From: Bacillota bacterium
Lineage (GTDB): Bacteria > Bacillota > Clostridia > Acetivibrionales > JAKOSZ01
DNA length: 12,726 nt
Direction of reading: 5' to 3'
Assembly: GCA_029776555.1 (NCBI GenBank)
Contig: JAKOSZ010000058.1
Span: 1 to 12,726 of the forward strand
The position numbers were made by a program, and so were the translations under genes. The notes under the pieces are model-generated. The model was not told where the DNA came from. It saw only the letters and a program-made list of their open reading frames with translations, and did no database searches. Of this stretch, positions 6,935-12,726 are shown one piece after another (within the stretch, counting starts at the first letter, position 1; every line of letters begins with the position of its first letter).

Positions 6935-7918
6935 ATGCGCGGAAAAGCAATAGTGTTTATGTGCCTGGACCTTAAAAAACCGGTTTTGGTTGCTTCACTG
7001 TCAGTGTTCTTTCTACTGATGTTTGCTGCTTCGGTGCTGCTGGCCGGTTTTATCAGCCCTCTTAAGGGAAAGTACATAATATTGGACCCCGGATACGAGG
7101 GCTTTTATTCTGACATAAAAGAACTGCCTCCTGGCAGCAGGGATGTGAACCTGGAGATAGCGCAAAAACTAAAAAGGGTCCTGGCCAGGAAGGGCGCCCA
7201 TGTGGAACTTACCAGGTCTGCCAGCCCCCTCCGGGGCAGCCCTCAAAGCCCGAAGAGTGAATTAGCAGGCAAGGTCATGATGATAAACGGCGGCAATTAT
7301 GACATGTATGTGGGTGTCCATGTGAACCGGTCCGTTGACGGGGCATCGGCAGGCCCCTTGGCCCTCTATAACCGGCGGCTGCCGTCCAACTACCTTCTCG
7401 CAAAATGTGTGCAGGAGAGCTTAAACTCACTGGCAGTCCGGCGCGTTGGGCAGGGAGCGGGAAACTCGCCTGTTAAATCCGATTACTTTATCTTAAGGAA
7501 CTCGGAAATACCGGGAGTTATTGTAGAAACGGGATTTATTTCTAATCCCGCGGAAAAGGCCCTCCTCCACGACGAAGCTTATCAATGGGATGTGGCGAAA
7601 GCAATCGCCAAAGGCCTCTTGGAATATTGGAAACAGGTGACCGAAAGCAATGCTGAAGGATGCCCCGGCGTCAAGGCGCCGGAAAAAGATGAAACATTTC
7701 ACACCAATTCCACTTTTGATACGCCGTCTATGGAAAAGAGCTCATCCATAGCCAGGGCTCTTTCTTCCGTGCTGCGAAAGGCCAGGGTAATTTTAAGCGT
7801 TCTCTCGCTTCCGTCGTTTTCTTTCAGGTATTCAACGCTCTTTAAGGCTATCCCGTGTTTTTCAAAGACCCCGTGCACTGAAGCCATCAGCCCGTCCTTC
7901 TTGGAAAGCCGGACATAG
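6935..7918 (+). CDS. Membrane-anchored Amidase_3-fold protein, zinc site degenerate (N-acetylmuramoyl-L-alanine amidase homologue)
   Basis: The frame encodes 327 residues. The ATG at 6935 follows AAAGGGTG with normal spacing. Residues about 16-40 are one hydrophobic signal-anchor segment, and residues 46-235 match Amidase_3, the fold that cleaves the peptide from muramic acid in peptidoglycan. Active members use a zinc held by His (in DPGHGG), Glu (in EKDxNL) and His (in SIHxN), plus a catalytic Glu near the end. Here the first motif reads ILDPGYEG (Tyr54) and the second GSRDVNLEIA (Ser68 at the Glu position). His129 in VGVHVNR and Glu198 in VIVETGFISNP are kept. Loss of two of three ligands suggests a non-hydrolytic, peptidoglycan-binding or regulatory role (inference). 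Residues 255-327 are antisense to the MgtC-family gene and resemble no domain, so the natural end may be near residue 252 (see findings). It is the only plus-strand gene. Confidence 0.82.
   Translation: MRGKAIVFMCLDLKKPVLVASLSVFFLLMFAASVLLAGFISPLKGKYIILDPGYEGFYSDIKELPPGSRDVNLEIAQKLKRVLARKGAHVELTRSASPLRGSPQSPKSELAGKVMMINGGNYDMYVGVHVNRSVDGASAGPLALYNRRLPSNYLLAKCVQESLNSLAVRRVGQGAGNSPVKSDYFILRNSEIPGVIVETGFISNPAEKALLHDEAYQWDVAKAIAKGLLEYWKQVTESNAEGCPGVKAPEKDETFHTNSTFDTPSMEKSSSIARALSSVLRKARVILSVLSLPSFSFRYSTLFKAIPCFSKTPCTEAISPSFLESRT
7665..7682. other. Perfect 6-bp hairpin at the convergent gene junction
   Basis: CCGGCG and CGCCGG flank a six-base loop. The hairpin lies within the amidase-like frame, 17 bases from the end of the MgtC-family gene. 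Neither strand has a T-run after it, so it is not a canonical intrinsic terminator, but it is the only strong structure at this junction. Confidence 0.4.
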
Positions 7919-8370
7919 AGGGTTTCATTCTTGCCGCGCTTCCGCTGGGCGATGTTTTTTTCGGCCTTTTTCAGCAAAAGCAGGGTGGTATATATGATGA
8001 TGGCCGCCAGTACGGCGCCCATATAAAATCCTACGCCGGCAGCTATACCTATGCAGGCCACCGCCCAAAGGCTGGCCGCCGTTGTCAGCCCTCTGACGCT
8101 TAAGCCCTCCCTTATAATGGTGCCCGCCCCCAGGAAGCCTATGCCGCTGATCACCTGGGCTCCGAGCCTGGCCGGGTCAAGACTGGTGAAAACGCTGTAC
8201 CTGTTGAAAATAAACAGGGAGGTGATCATTACCAGGGCCGAACCCACGCACACCAGGATGTGGGTCCTGAATCCGGCCGGCCTTTGTACGCTTTCCCTTT
8301 CGTAGCCGATAAGCCCGCCAAGGGCGCTGGCAAGAAAAAGCCTCAATACTGTATCCAGGTAGAAGTCCAT
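7699..8370 (-). CDS. MgtC/SapB family membrane protein
   Basis: This 223-residue protein has five hydrophobic segments (about 4-22, 36-54, 70-88, 98-116, 118-135) and a soluble C-terminal domain (about 150-223) of the ACT-like type seen in MgtC. Family motifs include LGGLIGYERE (18-27), the PAGFRTHILVCVGSAL stretch (31-46), ISGIGFLGAGTIIREG (74-89) and VRGLTTAASLW (92-102). MgtC proteins are inner-membrane factors needed for growth in low Mg2+ and, in pathogens, for survival in macrophages. They are not themselves Mg2+ pumps; Salmonella MgtC acts on the F-ATPase and PhoR. The ATG at 8370 is preferred over TTG 8385: six G residues lie seven bases upstream of it. It converges on the amidase-like gene, and 220 bases of the two frames overlap. 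A separate promoter is visible upstream. Confidence 0.9.
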   Translation of the reverse strand: MDFYLDTVLRLFLASALGGLIGYERESVQRPAGFRTHILVCVGSALVMITSLFIFNRYSVFTSLDPARLGAQVISGIGFLGAGTIIREGLSVRGLTTAASLWAVACIGIAAGVGFYMGAVLAAIIIYTTLLLLKKAEKNIAQRKRGKNETLYVRLSKKDGLMASVHGVFEKHGIALKSVEYLKENDGSERTLKITLAFRSTEERALAMDELFSIDGVSKVELV

Positions 8371-8414
8371 CCCATTGCCCCCCAATATTATCCATGTGCT
8401 TCCACTAATAGTAT

Positions 8415-8444
8415 ATCATATCAGCAGGGCCATATTGCATGCAA
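8415..8444 (-). promoter_or_regulatory. Candidate promoter of the MgtC-family gene with palindrome at -35
   Basis: On the minus strand TTGCAT (8444-8439) and TATGAT (8420-8415) are 18 bases apart, upstream of the start at 8370. A perfect 12-bp palindrome ATTGCATGCAAT (8434-8445) covers the -35 box and could be an operator. Confidence 0.4.
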
Positions 8445-8456
8445 TTGTTTTAAGCC

Positions 8457-8477
8457 TCCCGAAACGGGACTTTTTTT
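8457..8477 (+). terminator. Candidate plus-strand terminator beyond the MgtC-family gene
   Basis: TCCCG-AAA-CGGGA forms a five-pair stem, followed by C and seven T residues. On this strand the nearest upstream gene is the amidase-like one, so a transcript ending here would be antisense to the whole MgtC-family gene. The stem is short, so confidence is limited. Confidence 0.4.
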
Positions 8478-8494
8478 AGCCGCGGCCTTATCAA

Positions 8495-8536
8495 ACCGGG
8501 TTTGCCAGCCTAAATACCGGGTTTGCCAGCCTAAAT
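8495..8536. repeat. Two exact tandem copies of a 21-bp unit
   Basis: The units at 8495-8515 and 8516-8536 are identical (ACCGGGTTTG, then CCAGCCTAAAT) and directly adjacent. They lie between the spoIIR terminator and the MgtC-family promoter; the last bases overlap the AT-rich tail of the terminator. Confidence 0.9.
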
Positions 8537-8564
8537 AAATGAAGCGCTTTTCCCAAGCGCTTCA
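8533..8564 (-). terminator. Intrinsic terminator of spoIIR
   Basis: A perfect ten-pair stem (TGAAGCGCTT at 8540-8549 with AAGCGCTTCA at 8555-8564) closes a five-base loop, 59 bases after the spoIIR stop. On the minus strand it is followed by TTTATTT. Confidence 0.75.
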
Positions 8565-8623
8565 GCCCAACAACGGGATTTCGCGAATTACCCTTTTTGC
8601 CGCTCCCACGGTTTTCGCAAGGC

Positions 8624-9340
8624 TTAAGGGTTTATCAGCCTGTTAATCAGGTCCGCCATCTTTGTCCTGGAGTCTTTGAAAATCTCCAGGATTTTAAACT
8701 TTACCTTAACCGGTATGTTTTCCCCTTTCCCTGCCGAAGCCACTACCTTATACTCCTCTTCGTCAAGGGCCATTTCAAGGTTTTCCTTCACCGAATCCGG
8801 GATTGCGCCCCGGGTTGCGTCCACAAAGCACAGCGGCGGGAAAAGGACGCACCACCAGTTGGAGCCTTTAGCCTTCCCCACTTCAATCTTAAGGGCCTGG
8901 TAGTACCCCGCCGGAAGGGCAAGCTCACCGTAGGTTTTGGGCGGGAAAAGGTAAGTGCCGAAACAGGCCTTCACAGGGTAGTCCTTTCCGCTTTCCAGCA
9001 CCGCCTTCCTGGCCGCTTCTTCGATCCGGCGCAGGTTGTTTTTAACAGCCTCCCGCGCTTCCTTTACATCGCCGGAGTTTTCAATCTCCCGGTTCATGTA
9101 TTCAAGTACCGCGTCTCTTACGCGGTATTTTATTCCCTGGTCTTCGTCAGAGTCGCTGTTTGCCACCACATGCAGCCTGATGAGCCTGTCGGTAACCGGC
9201 TGCGCCTCACCGCCGGGATGGCGGAAAAAGGCCGCCAGGGAAATGAACACCGCCAGACACAGAAGCAGTGCCCCCGTTTTTATGGCAATGGGTCTGTCTA
9301 TTAACTTCCTGAGTTTTTTAAGCAACAAAGCGCTATTCAT
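8624..9340 (-). CDS. spoIIR: Stage II sporulation protein R
   Basis: SpoIIR is made in the forespore and exported. It triggers the membrane protease SpoIIGA, which cleaves pro-sigma-E in the mother cell. The protein here has 238 residues, close to the usual family length. Residues 22-39 form a hydrophobic signal/anchor segment. Conserved motifs are RLIRLHVVANSDS (52-64) followed by KYRVRDAVLEY (71-81), PPKTYGELALPAGYY (133-147) and SNWWCVLFPPLCFVD (160-174), which are distinctive of SpoIIR. The ATG at 9340 follows AGGGGGATAGGA. Upstream is an excellent sigma-F-type promoter, as expected for this gene, and downstream a perfect hairpin terminator, so it is probably a single-gene unit. Its presence marks the organism as an endospore former. 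Confidence 0.97.
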   Translation of the reverse strand: MNSALLLKKLRKLIDRPIAIKTGALLLCLAVFISLAAFFRHPGGEAQPVTDRLIRLHVVANSDSDEDQGIKYRVRDAVLEYMNREIENSGDVKEAREAVKNNLRRIEEAARKAVLESGKDYPVKACFGTYLFPPKTYGELALPAGYYQALKIEVGKAKGSNWWCVLFPPLCFVDATRGAIPDSVKENLEMALDEEEYKVVASAGKGENIPVKVKFKILEIFKDSRTKMADLINRLINP

Positions 9341-9382
9341 TCCTATCCCCCTAAATTGCTGGTAAATGCGAAACTTTATATA

Positions 9383-9412
9383 AAGTATTATCTAAACCAA
9401 TAAGTTTTATAC
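9383..9412 (-). promoter_or_regulatory. Forespore (sigma-F type) promoter of spoIIR
   Basis: On the minus strand GTATA (9412-9408), 15 bases, then GATAATACTT (9392-9383). This fits the published Bacillus sigma-F pattern GywTA-N15-GgnnAnAnTw at every strongly conserved position. It lies about 43 bases before the spoIIR ATG. Sigma-F control of spoIIR is established in Bacillus subtilis. Confidence 0.7.
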
Positions 9413-9428
9413 AGCGCCAACAGTTTAT

Positions 9429-9481
9429 AAATGAAAAACAAGGCGGTTCCCGGCCTGAAATTTTCAGGCCGTAACCGCCTT
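9429..9481 (-). terminator. Intrinsic terminator of pyrG
   Basis: AAGGCGGTT (9440-9448) pairs with AACCGCCTT (9473-9481), and inside it CGGCCTGAAA (9451-9460) pairs with TTTCAGGCCG (9462-9471). The result is a very stable stem with one small internal loop. On the minus strand GTTTTTCATTT follows. It lies about 100 bases after the pyrG stop. Confidence 0.8.
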
Positions 9482-9539
9482 ATTTATGTCCCTTCTGTAC
9501 AAATAATATCCGCTTTTAGTCTCTCCGCTATGCTCAAAA

Positions 9540-9556
9540 CCGCCTTCAGCCGGCGG
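9540..9556 (-). terminator. Possible first, weaker terminator after pyrG
   Basis: CCGCC and GGCGG (9540-9544, 9552-9556) form a five-pair stem around seven bases, with TTTT following on the minus strand. It precedes the much stronger hairpin at 9440-9481. Confidence 0.25.
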
Positions 9557-9582
9557 CAGTTGCCTTTTGGGCCTTTTAACCC

Positions 9583-11196
9583 TCACTCATTCGCGTTTTT
9601 ATTTTCCAGCGCTTTCTTAATGAAGCCCTTAAACAGGGGATGGGGTTTGTTAGGCCTTGATTTGAATTCCGGATGGAACTGCACGCCTATAAACCAGGGG
9701 TGGTTTTTCAGTTCCACAATTTCCACGAACCTTTCGTTGGGAGAAAGCCCGGACAGGACCAGGCCCTTTGAGGACAACACACCGCGGAACTCGTTGTTTA
9801 CCTCATAGCGGTGCCTGTGCCTTTCATAAATCAGTTCATCGCCGTATATTTCCCGGGCCTTGCTGCCTTCCTTAAGTTTGCAGGGGTAAAGCCCCAGCCT
9901 TAAGGTCCCTCCCTTTTCATAAACCTCCTTCTGTTCGGGCATCAGGTTTATGACGGGGTACCTGGTTTCGGGGTTGAACTCGGAGCTGTTGGCGCCGTGC
10001 AGACCGGCCACATTCCTGGCAAACTCCACAACCGCCACCTGCATCCCGAGACATATCCCGAAAAAGGGTATCTTATTTTCCCTGGCGAATTTTACGGCCA
10101 GTATTTTGCCCTCAATCCCCCTGTCTCCAAAGCCGCCGGGGATAAGGATTCCGTCCGCCCCGCCCAGCTGCTCTTCCACATTTTCGGCGTTCAGGTGCCC
10201 GGAGTTGACCCATTTTATTCTTACGTCGGTATCGTTGGCTATCCCGCCGTGTTTCAGGGCTTCCACCACGCTAAGGTAAGCGTCGTGAAGCTCTATGTAT
10301 TTGCCCACCAGGGCTATATTCACCGCATTGGACAGGTTCTTCTGCTTTTCCACCATCTTTTCCCATTCTCTCAAGTCGGGACGGCCGCAGTTCAATCCCA
10401 GGCGTTTGCAGACAATATCCCCAAGCCCCTCTTTTTCCAGCAAAAGGGGCACTTCATAGAGCACTTCCGCGTCAATATTCTGGATCACCCAATCTCCAGG
10501 AATGTTACAGAAAAGGCCGATTTTATCCTTCAGATCCTTGGGCAGCTGCTTCTCGGTCCTGCAGACGATCACATCGGGCTGTATACCGATACTCCTCAAT
10601 TCCTTAACGCTGTGCTGGGTAGGTTTTGTCTTAAGCTCCCCTGCCTTGCCAAGGTAAGGAACCAGGGTCACATGGATGTACATCACGTTCTCTCTGCCAA
10701 GGTCAGCGGCAACCTGCCTTATGGCCTCAAGGAATGGAAGGCTTTCAATATCGCCCACCGTTCCTCCGATTTCGGTTATGACCACATCTGTGTGATTGGT
10801 CCTGCCCAGCCTGTATATCCTCTCTTTGATTTCATTGGTTATGTGGGGAATTACCTGGACGGTTCCTCCTAAATAGTCTCCTTTTCTCTCCTTGTTTATG
10901 ACTGTCCAGTATACCTTGCCTGCGGTTACGCTGCTGTTCTGGCTTAGATTTTCATCTATGAAACGCTCGTAATGTCCCAGGTCTAAGTCCGCCTCAGCCC
11001 CGTCGTCAGTGACAAAAACCTCTCCGTGCTGGTATGGGCTCATGGTCCCAGGGTCCACGTTAATATACGGATCAAACTTCTGAATGGTAACATGCAAGCC
11101 CCGCGCCTTTAACAACCTTCCCAGTGATGCAGCCGTTATACCCTTTCCTAAACTTGATACGACTCCTCCGGTTACGAATATGTATTTGACGGACAT
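9583..11196 (-). CDS. pyrG: CTP synthase (glutamine hydrolysing)
   Basis: This cytoplasmic enzyme makes CTP from UTP, ATP and glutamine, the last step of pyrimidine nucleotide synthesis. It is complete at 537 residues, the normal length. The N-terminal amidoligase domain (1 to about 267) has the P-loop GGVVSSLGKG (10-19) and the signature KFDPYINVDPGTMSPYQHGE (40-59), with EIGGTVGDIES at 142-152. The class I glutaminase domain follows: PGGFGDRG (353-360), nucleophile Cys382 in GICLGMQ, and His508/Glu510 in FHPEF. The ATG at 11196 follows AGGAGGAG. A strong promoter about 100 bases upstream and a strong terminator downstream indicate its own transcription unit. Unlike Bacillus subtilis pyrG, the leader shows no GGGC initial sequence or G/C-rich attenuator hairpin. 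Confidence 0.99.
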   Translation of the reverse strand: MSVKYIFVTGGVVSSLGKGITAASLGRLLKARGLHVTIQKFDPYINVDPGTMSPYQHGEVFVTDDGAEADLDLGHYERFIDENLSQNSSVTAGKVYWTVINKERKGDYLGGTVQVIPHITNEIKERIYRLGRTNHTDVVITEIGGTVGDIESLPFLEAIRQVAADLGRENVMYIHVTLVPYLGKAGELKTKPTQHSVKELRSIGIQPDVIVCRTEKQLPKDLKDKIGLFCNIPGDWVIQNIDAEVLYEVPLLLEKEGLGDIVCKRLGLNCGRPDLREWEKMVEKQKNLSNAVNIALVGKYIELHDAYLSVVEALKHGGIANDTDVRIKWVNSGHLNAENVEEQLGGADGILIPGGFGDRGIEGKILAVKFARENKIPFFGICLGMQVAVVEFARNVAGLHGANSSEFNPETRYPVINLMPEQKEVYEKGGTLRLGLYPCKLKEGSKAREIYGDELIYERHRHRYEVNNEFRGVLSSKGLVLSGLSPNERFVEIVELKNHPWFIGVQFHPEFKSRPNKPHPLFKGFIKKALENKNANE

Positions 11197-11292
11197 TTTC
11201 TCCTCCTGTGTTCTTTGGCTATTTTATAATCCTGCAAGGTTTTTTAAATATGCAGTTGTAAAGACGTTTCTACAGCTATCAAAACCTCTTTT

Positions 11293-11321
11293 ATTTTATA
11301 TTTGACAATTTTTTATGTCAA
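11293..11321 (-). promoter_or_regulatory. Strong sigma-A promoter of pyrG
   Basis: On the minus strand a perfect TTGACA (11321-11316), 17 bases, then TAAAAT (11298-11293). Transcription would begin near 11286, giving a leader of about 90 nt. The -35 box is one arm of an inverted repeat (TTGACA-N8-TGTCAA, 11302-11321), which may be chance or an operator. Confidence 0.75.
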
Positions 11322-11408
11322 TAGAACGGTGTACCCGGGGGCAAATTCATCATCCCCCGCTTTTCCCCGGAAAAAGGGCTTTTACTCAAAATCCCGGGGG
11401 CCTGGGTC

Positions 11409-11441
11409 AAAATAATTAAGGGGAGTAAAACTACTCCCCTT
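11409..11441 (-). terminator. Intrinsic terminator overlapping the end of the S41 protease gene
   Basis: AAGGGGAGTA (11441-11432) and TACTCCCCTT (11427-11418) form a perfect ten-pair stem with a four-base loop, followed on the minus strand by AATTATTTT. The first arm contains the last codons of the protease, and the TAG stop (11433-11431) straddles stem and loop. Confidence 0.8.
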
Positions 11442-12726
11442 CTTCCACCGTTTCTTCCGCCGACGTGAGAAGCTCCAGGGCTTTGCTGTATTGGGTGTCA
11501 TACTCTATGATAAGCCGGTTGAGCTCTTCATTCAGCCAGTCCTGGGTTGTAAAGTCAAGCCGGCCGTATGCCCCGCCCCCCTTGGCCTTTTGGAAGGCCT
11601 TTATGGCCTCAAAGGTTTTCTGGTCCAACAGGGTGTCAGGCGTGTCTATGTCGTAACCCAAAAGGGTCAGGATTTTTTCGGCGTTCAGGACATCGGCGCT
11701 CTTTTGTCCAAGCCTTGGTTTGCTTACCTTCCTAAGCTTCTGAATGCTTCGAATATCGATACCCTTTACCGGCACGGGATCTTCTACCGGCACATCGGGC
11801 TCAAGGCCATTTCCGTCAATGACCTTGCCTGAAGGAGTGGTGTAAACCCCGGTGGTCATTAACACCCAGCCCTGGATTTCGCTGTCCATAGGATAGATGC
11901 TGTAGGTATACATTAATTCATAGGCGTCTACCTCTTTAATCCCAAACAGCAGCCTGTACCTGTTATAAGCCTCCGGTTTTAGTATGGGGACAAGGGTTTG
12001 GAACACGCCCTTCCCAAAGGTCCTGGTGCCCACCAGCTTGCCGGCTTTTGATTCCTGTATGGCCCCGGCGAGAATTTCCGCCGCGCTGGCACTTCTTCCG
12101 TTTACCAGCACCGCAATATTGTACCTGGGATTATGTTGGTACGAATAGTACTCCACATCCCGCTGTCTTTCCGACTTGTAATCCAATCTGGTAATCAGTC
12201 CCGTGGGAACAAGCCGTCTTGCTATTTGTATGGTTTCGCTCACCAGGCCGCCGGGGTTGTCCCTCATATCAAGGATCAGCTTTGTCACATTGTTTCTGTC
12301 CATTTCCATAAGGGCCCTGTTTATAAAAGCGGGTGCGTTCTCATCGAATCTTTCCAGCTTTATATACCCTATTTCGCCCCTGACCTCATAGTAGCCCGGA
12401 AGGACTTCTATCGGCAGCCTTTTCACCGATATGACGTTAACGCCAGGCACGCCATCCCTTATATAGCCTACTGACACATATGTGTCGGCCGGACCCCTGA
12501 TAAGGTTGGATACTTCCACTGCCGTCAGGTCTTCAACACTTTCCCCGTCTACCGTGACTATTTTGTCCCCCGGCATCAGACCCGCCTCTTCGGCAGGGGA
12601 ATCGGGGAATACGCTGATTATGACAACATAGTCCCCTTCTTTTTCAATCATAACCCCTATGCCTTCATAGGAGCCTGTAAGACCCCCATAAACGGTGTCG
12701 AACTCGTCAAGGGTATAATACCTGGA
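11431..12726 (-). CDS. S41 family C-terminal processing peptidase with PDZ and peptidoglycan-binding-like domains (partial, 5' end outside window)
   Basis: The frame is open from the right edge (431 codons plus TAG), so the N-terminus with its probable signal peptide is missing. In fragment numbering, YEGIGVMIE opens a PDZ domain (about 20-105) with PAEEAGLMPGDKIVTVDG. The S41 core follows with GEIGYIKLERF and LDMRDNPGGL. The nucleophile Ser214 is in GRSASAAE, and the general-base Lys239 in TFGKG is 25 residues later, the same spacing as in CtpB, Prc and D1 protease. Between TFGKGVFQT and TTPSGKVIDGNGLEPD lies a longer segment than usual. The C-terminal part (about 345-400: NAEKILTLLGYD, TFEAIKAFQKAKG) looks like a PG_binding_1 domain. 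Such enzymes are exported serine proteases acting on envelope or spore signalling proteins; the substrate here is unknown. Confidence 0.93.
   Translation of the reverse strand, partial: SRYYTLDEFDTVYGGLTGSYEGIGVMIEKEGDYVVIISVFPDSPAEEAGLMPGDKIVTVDGESVEDLTAVEVSNLIRGPADTYVSVGYIRDGVPGVNVISVKRLPIEVLPGYYEVRGEIGYIKLERFDENAPAFINRALMEMDRNNVTKLILDMRDNPGGLVSETIQIARRLVPTGLITRLDYKSERQRDVEYYSYQHNPRYNIAVLVNGRSASAAEILAGAIQESKAGKLVGTRTFGKGVFQTLVPILKPEAYNRYRLLFGIKEVDAYELMYTYSIYPMDSEIQGWVLMTTGVYTTPSGKVIDGNGLEPDVPVEDPVPVKGIDIRSIQKLRKVSKPRLGQKSADVLNAEKILTLLGYDIDTPDTLLDQKTFEAIKAFQKAKGGGAYGRLDFTTQDWLNEELNRLIIEYDTQYSKALELLTSAEETVEEGE

Noticed and set aside
8495..8536. CRISPR-like repeats
   Set aside because: Two adjacent identical units without spacers, and no cas genes; this is a simple tandem duplication.
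11197..11292. CTP-dependent reiterative-transcription attenuator of pyrG as in Bacillus subtilis
   Set aside because: The predicted transcript does not begin with GGGC, and no G/C-rich terminator hairpin with a pyrimidine-rich 5' arm is present in the leader.
11334..11401. CCCGGGGGC direct repeat (11334-11342 and 11393-11401) upstream of pyrG
   Set aside because: Only nine bases, built on a CCCGGG core in a GC-rich spacer; chance is a sufficient explanation.
11431..11441. AAGGGGAGTAG resembling the 5' motif of the yybP-ykoY manganese riboswitch
   Set aside because: It is the coding end and terminator arm of the S41 protease, and the other conserved riboswitch segments are missing.

Overview
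The window reads as a chromosomal segment of an endospore-forming Firmicute, most likely in class Clostridia (inference). The main evidence is a clear spoIIR gene with a sigma-F-type promoter, strong purine-rich ribosome binding sites, short -35/-10 promoters and classical intrinsic terminators. Base composition is intermediate, with GC-rich intergenic spacers. No transposase, integrase, CRISPR array, tRNA or rRNA gene was recognised.

Layout, from the left edge: a tightly packed minus-strand operon encodes an ABC-2 type exporter module (ATPase 2711-1767, permease 1765-1061, GldG-like protein from 1055 running off the left edge). Upstream is a small VanZ-family membrane protein (3439-2987). 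A long GC-rich spacer (3440-3830) separates it from a large type II P-type cation (probably Ca2+) ATPase (6545-3831) that starts with TTG. A 389-base divergent spacer (6546-6934) holds an intrinsic terminator on the ATPase strand and a promoter for the only plus-strand gene, a membrane-anchored Amidase_3-fold protein (6935-7918). That protein seems to lack two of the three zinc ligands, and its reading frame runs 220 bases into the convergent MgtC/SapB-family gene (8370-7699). Then come spoIIR (9340-8624), pyrG (11196-9583) and the 3' part of an S41 C-terminal processing protease with PDZ and peptidoglycan-binding-like domains (12726-11431, cut by the right edge). All of these except the amidase are on the minus strand.

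The genes look mostly like independent transcription units. pyrG, spoIIR and the protease each end at a recognisable hairpin terminator, and pyrG, spoIIR, the ABC operon and the MgtC gene have plausible promoters of their own. Common themes are the cell envelope and ion homeostasis (Ca2+ ATPase, MgtC, VanZ, amidase-like protein, ABC exporter, protease), but I see no evidence of a single multi-gene new system. The points most worth checking are the zinc-ligand-deficient amidase, its probable frameshift at an A5 tract beside the MgtC stop codon, and the orphan terminator in the leader of the P-type ATPase.
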